From Prevotellaceae bacterium (GTDB lineage: Bacteria > Bacteroidota > Bacteroidia > Bacteroidales > UBA932): a DNA stretch of 8,741 nucleotides. The stretch covers positions 1 through 8,741 of the forward strand of contig JAIRLT010000100.1 in NCBI GenBank assembly GCA_031259225.1, read 5' to 3'. A program made the translations under genes and the position numbers. Shown here one piece after another: positions 5,353-8,741 of this stretch (positions are counted from its first letter, which is position 1; the number at the start of each line of letters is the position of its first letter). A model generated the notes under the pieces. It saw nothing but the letters and a program-made list of their open reading frames with translations, was not told the DNA's origin and made no database searches.

Positions 5353-7479
5353 ATGAGGTCATTTTTACTAATTATCCTATACGTGTGTGGGAATGCGGCG
5401 GCGGGCTATGCGCAGGAAGCCGACAGCATCCGCCGGTCGATAGGCTTGGACAAAGTAACCGTAACGGGAAATACGGCGGCTGCAAGCCGGCAACGGCAAC
5501 CGCTCGCCGTTCTCCGTACGGGAAGGGAATATATGCAGGAAAACAGGGGCAGCAGCTTGATGAATACGCTGGAAAAACTTCCCGGTATCCATGCGTTCCA
5601 AGTGGGGCAGGGGTTTTCCAAGCCTGTTATCCGCGGGTTGGGGTTTAACCGTTTGGTGGTGGCGGAAAACGGCATCAAGCAACAAGAACAGCAGTGGGGC
5701 GCCGACCATGGGCTGGAAATTGACCAGTATGCCGTTGAACAGGTAGATATTGTGAAAGGACCGGCTTCCCTGCAATATGGTTCCGACGCTATGGCGGGCG
5801 TTATTATTGTGCGTTCGCATGAATGGAAACCCCGCGACGGGCTCTCGGGGTCTTTGCTGCTCAACGGAAACAGCAATAACCGGCTCTTCGGCGGATCGGG
5901 CAATGTGTATTATCAAAAGGAAAATAAATTTGTGCAGGCGCAGGCTACTTACCAGAATTTTGAGAGCTACCGCGTGCCGGCAAAAACATTTATCTATAAC
6001 GGTTACGAATACCCTCTTCATCACGGCGTGCTGAAAAACACGGCGGGAAGGGAAATGGATGCGGCATGGCAGGCGGGCTGGCGCAATGCTAAGTATTCCG
6101 CTACGCTGCATGTAAACAACGTGCATTCCAAAGACGGTTTTTTCGCCGGCGCCAGCGGTTTGCCGTTCCTCGTGAATATGGACGACGAGGGGCATTACCG
6201 CGCCATTGGTTTGCCGTACCACGAGGGCAATCATTTCAAGGTGGTTTCCAACCAGGTTTTTTACCTCCACAGCCGCCATAAGCTCACGGTTGATGCGGGT
6301 TACCAGTACAACCTCCGGCGGGAATATTCGGCGCCGCATACGCATGGGCTCGGGACGATGCCCGAAGGAAACCTCGAACTGGAACTGCGGTTACAAACCG
6401 CCAGCCTGAACGCCGTGTGGGAATACCGGAATACGCCGGACAATATCTTGCAGGCGGGCGTTAATGCGGAATACCAGCACAACCGGGTAGGCGGTTACCT
6501 GTTCCTGTTGCCGGAGTTTGAGCAACCGGCGGCGGGCATTTTTGTGATTGACCGTTTCCGTTTTTCCGGCGTACTTGCCGGCGCTGCCGGCGTGCGCTAT
6601 GACTATGGGAGCATACATATCCACCGGTACGACGGTTTTTCCCGCGTTTCCGGGATGCGGAAACCGGCGGGCGACGTGAGTTTCATGGCGGGACTGGCGT
6701 ACCAGCCGGATGGGCGGTGGACGTTAAAAGCCAATACCGGCAAGAGTTTCCGCATGCCCATTGCAAACGAGTACGCATCGAACGGGATTGCGCATGGGTT
6801 GCTCCGCTATGAACTCGGCGACAGCTCGCTCAATGCCGAAACAGCCTACCAGACAGACGTGCATGTGGCGTTCAAACAAACATGGGGCGACGGTTTCTTC
6901 CGGCATGCAGCGGCGGCGGCGAGCGTATTCGGCAGTTATTTCCCTAACTTCATTTTCCTGCATCCCACCGGTGAATTTTCGCCGTTGCCCGAAGCGGGGC
7001 AAATTTACAGGTACGTTCAATCACGGGCATTCCGCGCAGGCGGCGAGGTGGAAGCGCAGGTGGATTTTGCAAAAATTTTCCGGATGTCCGTCGCGGCGGA
7101 ATACGTGCATGCAACCGACCTCGAAAGCGGCTTCCCGGTGGCATTCACGCCGCCGTTGAACATTACCGGCGAAATGAGCGTGCGGTGGGAACGCTTGTGG
7201 TTCCTCACGAATAACCGGCTGGCGGTAACTTGCCGCTATGCCGCCGCCCAGAACCGTGTGGCGCGCAATGAAGCCGCCACGCCGGCTTACCATTTGTTCG
7301 ACCTCTCATGGGCTGCCGGTATCCCGTCGGGGCGGGGAATGAACCTGCTGCTCCTGCTGCAAGTGCAAAACCTGTTCGACACGGCATATTACAAGCACCT
7401 CAGCTTCTACCGCCGGCTGGATTTGCCCGAAACAGGGCGCAATTTCTTAATAACGCTGCAAATTTTATTCAATAATTAA
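5353..7479 (+). CDS. TonB-dependent outer-membrane receptor, candidate zinc/metal importer
   Basis: A 708-residue TonB-dependent receptor. A signal peptide (about residues 1-21, ending GYAQ) is followed by a TonB-box-like LDKVTVTGN (32-40). A plug domain follows at about 45-155, with LEKLPGI (73-79), PVIRGLGFNRLVV (91-103) and VEQVDIVKGPASLQYGSDAMAGVI. The rest is a beta-barrel ending in the typical QVQNLFDTAYY and GRNFLITLQILF strands. It lacks the extra N-terminal carboxypeptidase-like domain of SusC-type glycan receptors and is short, both of which fit metal or metal-chelate receptors. Histidine clusters in the barrel (H223-H224, H290/H294, H329/H331, H422/H424) could line a metal route. 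The ATG at 5353 is chosen because it gives a proper signal peptide; the frame stays open back to 5185, but that would run inside the regulator gene. It shares an apparent operon with the regulator upstream and the DUF4625 gene downstream. Substrate is inferred; copper or a siderophore is possible. Confidence 0.9.
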   Translation: MRSFLLIILYVCGNAAAGYAQEADSIRRSIGLDKVTVTGNTAAASRQRQPLAVLRTGREYMQENRGSSLMNTLEKLPGIHAFQVGQGFSKPVIRGLGFNRLVVAENGIKQQEQQWGADHGLEIDQYAVEQVDIVKGPASLQYGSDAMAGVIIVRSHEWKPRDGLSGSLLLNGNSNNRLFGGSGNVYYQKENKFVQAQATYQNFESYRVPAKTFIYNGYEYPLHHGVLKNTAGREMDAAWQAGWRNAKYSATLHVNNVHSKDGFFAGASGLPFLVNMDDEGHYRAIGLPYHEGNHFKVVSNQVFYLHSRHKLTVDAGYQYNLRREYSAPHTHGLGTMPEGNLELELRLQTASLNAVWEYRNTPDNILQAGVNAEYQHNRVGGYLFLLPEFEQPAAGIFVIDRFRFSGVLAGAAGVRYDYGSIHIHRYDGFSRVSGMRKPAGDVSFMAGLAYQPDGRWTLKANTGKSFRMPIANEYASNGIAHGLLRYELGDSSLNAETAYQTDVHVAFKQTWGDGFFRHAAAAASVFGSYFPNFIFLHPTGEFSPLPEAGQIYRYVQSRAFRAGGEVEAQVDFAKIFRMSVAAEYVHATDLESGFPVAFTPPLNITGEMSVRWERLWFLTNNRLAVTCRYAAAQNRVARNEAATPAYHLFDLSWAAGIPSGRGMNLLLLLQVQNLFDTAYYKHLSFYRRLDLPETGRNFLITLQILFNN

Positions 7480-7516
7480 CGTATTTTATTTATTCACTAA
7501 TTTTAAAAAACACATC

Positions 7517-7990
7517 ATGAAAAAAATTTTCCCACTTGCCATCCTCTTGTTGATGGGGCTTGCTTTTAGCCATTGCAAACACGACGAAACCGACGCGCCC
7601 GTGATTACGTTGGAAGAGCCGGAAGAAGGACAGCCGTTCACCGCAGGCAGTGAACACGGCGTACACATGGAGTTTGACCTTGAAGACGCATCGGGGCTGA
7701 ACTGGTACAAAATCGACATCCACTACGGCGGCGGGCACTCGCATTCGCTGTCGTTGCAGGCGCAACCGCTGTCGGAGCCCGTGCAATGGAGCTACCAAAA
7801 AACCTACGACGACGCGAAAGGGTTAAAAAACCACCATGTCCATGTGCATAGCGAGGCTATTCCCGCGAATGCCGTTTTGGGCGAGTACCATCTCGGCATC
7901 TCCGCCACCGATGTGCATGGGAACGAAGCAACGGTGTACCGGACGTTCGAAATAGTGGACTACCCGGTGGAAGACGACGACGAGGACTAA
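7517..7990 (+). CDS. His-rich DUF4625 domain lipoprotein, putative metal-binding partner of the receptor
   Basis: A 157-residue secreted protein matching the DUF4625 family of Bacteroidota. An N-terminal hydrophobic segment ends at C20 (LAFSHC), likely the lipidated cysteine, although His at -1 departs from the usual small residue. The following KHDETD resembles the charged lipoprotein export signals that send Bacteroidota lipoproteins to the cell surface. Thirteen of 157 residues are His, concentrated in EHGVH (46-50), HYGGGHSH (69-76), NHHVHVH (105-111), H125 and H134. The fold is probably an immunoglobulin-like beta-sandwich (inference from PVITLEEPEEG and the closing ISATDVHGNEATVYRTFEI). 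It ends in an acidic tail, VEDDDED. It lies 37 bp after the TonB-dependent receptor without a visible promoter, so it is likely co-transcribed. A surface or periplasmic zinc donor to the receptor is the favoured role; direct evidence is lacking. Confidence 0.82.
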   Translation: MKKIFPLAILLLMGLAFSHCKHDETDAPVITLEEPEEGQPFTAGSEHGVHMEFDLEDASGLNWYKIDIHYGGGHSHSLSLQAQPLSEPVQWSYQKTYDDAKGLKNHHVHVHSEAIPANAVLGEYHLGISATDVHGNEATVYRTFEIVDYPVEDDDED

Positions 7991-7997
7991 CCACGCA

Positions 7998-8195
7998 TCC
8001 GGTCGGCTCAGGGAGGTCAGCGAGTCGTTCGCTGAGGTCAGCGAGTCGCTCACTGGGGTCAGCGAGTCGCTCAGGGAGGTCAGCGAGCCATTCGCTCCCG
8101 GGAGCGAGTCATTTGCTCCCGGGAGCGAGTCATTCGCTCCCGGGAGCGAGTCATCCGCTCCCGGTAGCGAGCCGTCCGCTCCCGGTAGCGAGCGC
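7998..8195. repeat. Array of 21-bp tandem repeats between convergent genes
   Basis: AGCGAG recurs exactly every 21 bp at 8019, 8040, 8061, 8082, 8103, 8124, 8145, 8166 and 8187, with a degenerate unit before (from 7998) and a last unit that diverges after its first bases. Units fall into two types. The left three carry a connector such as GAGGTC or GGGGTC. The right ones carry CTCCCGGG or CTCCCGGT. The unit at 8082 joins the left-type spacing to the right-type ending. Neighbouring units resemble each other most, as expected from local duplication. The array fills most of the 251-bp gap between the DUF4625 stop and the thiL stop; the rest of the gap shows nothing recognisable. Confidence 0.93.
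8115..8147. repeat. 14-bp perfect inverted repeat (hairpin) within the 21-bp array
   Basis: GCTCCCGGGAGCGA (8115-8128) pairs perfectly with TCGCTCCCGGGAGC (8134-8147) around a 5-nt loop, GTCAT. Each arm also contains its own palindrome, GCTCCCGGGAGC. Because the unit is itself palindromic, alternative hairpins can form at 21-bp steps across the right half of the array. No T-tract follows on either strand, so it does not look like a standard intrinsic terminator, but it could stop or protect the two convergent transcripts. Confidence 0.75.
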
Positions 8196-8241
8196 CGGTT
8201 GGCATACGGTGGCGGTTTGAAATCCCTGTGTTTTGTAATCT

Positions 8242-8741
8242 TTAACCTGCTTTCCAGCCTTGCGCGGTCAAGGCGATTGCCTGGTTGTCGGGCGTGAGGA
8301 GGCAGGCGCCTTCGGATGCGCCGCACAGGTGACCGATGACGTCTATGCCCGGAAATTCCTTGCGGATAGTATCGTGGAGCGTAACCGGCACGGTGAAGAG
8401 CAGTTCGTAGTCGTCGCCGCCATGCAGGGCGGCAGTAACCGCGTCTATGTGTATCTCTTCCGCAAACCGGAAGGTTTCGGACGAAATGGGCAGTTTATCC
8501 AAATAAATACGCGCGCCGCACCCCGATTGCTTGCACAAGTGCAGGACATCCGACGCCAGCCCGTCGCTGATATCAATCATCGACGTGGGGACAATATGGT
8601 GCTGCGCCAGCGCGTCAATAATATCTTTGCGCGCTTCGGGCTTCAAGTGGCGCCGCAAGATATAATTGTAACCTTTGAGCTGGGGCTGTGCCTGCGGGTT
8701 CCCGGCGAACACGCGCTTTTCGCGTTCGAGCAGTTGCAAGC
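8242..8741 (-). CDS. thiL: Thiamine-monophosphate kinase, C-terminal part (cut by window edge)
   Basis: The last roughly 165 residues of ThiL, which phosphorylates thiamine monophosphate to thiamine diphosphate with ATP, the final step of cofactor synthesis. ThiL is usually about 330-350 residues, so the N-terminal half lies beyond position 8741. Visible family stretches are LQLLEREKRVF at the edge, SMIDISDGLASDVLHLC (fragment residues 53-69), and HGGDDYELLFTVP (106-118). The C-terminus ends with the usual Gly-Trp turn (QGWKAG). The frame is open to the window edge; no start codon should be called, since the TTG at 8737-8739 is an internal leucine. It converges on the DUF4625 gene across the 21-bp repeat array and has no evident link to the metal genes. 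Confidence 0.92.
   Translation of the reverse strand, partial: LQLLEREKRVFAGNPQAQPQLKGYNYILRRHLKPEARKDIIDALAQHHIVPTSMIDISDGLASDVLHLCKQSGCGARIYLDKLPISSETFRFAEEIHIDAVTAALHGGDDYELLFTVPVTLHDTIRKEFPGIDVIGHLCGASEGACLLTPDNQAIALTAQGWKAG

Noticed and set aside
5377..6345. Long minus-strand open frame opposite the TonB-dependent receptor
   Set aside because: Shadow of the receptor gene in GC-rich codons; no domain and no start context.
8019..8195. Possible CRISPR or recombination (att) array in the 21-bp repeats
   Set aside because: No spacers separate the units, no integrase gene is near, and the pattern is that of a minisatellite with palindromic units.
7823..8326. Minus-strand open frame with SLPGAND-type heptad repeats
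   Set aside because: It overlaps the ends of both thiL and the DUF4625 gene in antisense, and it stays open only because the DNA unit is 21 bp (seven codons). It has no plausible start signal or family resemblance.

Overview
The window looks like a chromosomal segment of a Bacteroidota bacterium, most likely Bacteroidales. Three things suggest this. Two promoters fit the Bacteroidota pattern (TTTG or TTG, then 19-20 bp, then TAnnTTTG). Most genes lack a Shine-Dalgarno site and have A-rich leaders instead. The gene content (DUF3109 protein, CtlX next to ornithine aminotransferase, a TonB-dependent receptor followed by a DUF4625 lipoprotein) is typical of that phylum. No RNA gene, insertion sequence or CRISPR array was seen.

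Left part (1-3237, all + strand): a Cys-rich DUF3109 protein behind its own promoter; a short intergenic region full of 7-bp and 16-bp tandem repeats that run into the start of the next gene; ornithine aminotransferase (rocD); a MntA-type minimal nucleotidyltransferase; a 17-codon remnant that resembles the N-terminus of its usual partner HepT; and a citrulline hydrolase of the CtlX family. CtlX would make ornithine from citrulline, and RocD would convert ornithine to glutamate semialdehyde. An eroded MntA/HepT toxin-antitoxin module appears to sit inside this two-gene catabolic unit. The hepT remnant keeps a strong Shine-Dalgarno and its stop overlaps the ctlX start as ATGA.

Middle and right part (3287-7990): a candidate zinc-homeostasis region arranged around one divergent control region. 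On the minus strand are a DUF308/HdeD-like membrane protein and a ZIP-family metal transporter. On the plus strand, apparently in one transcription unit, are a Fur/Zur-family regulator, a TonB-dependent outer-membrane receptor, and a His-rich DUF4625 lipoprotein. A plausible job is regulated capture of Zn2+ (or another divalent metal) at the surface, passage through the outer membrane, and uptake through ZIP. The metal is inferred, not shown.

Right edge (7991-8741): a compact array of nine exact-length 21-bp units, containing a 14-bp perfect hairpin, fills the gap between the convergent DUF4625 gene and the C-terminal part of thiL (thiamine-monophosphate kinase), which runs off the window.
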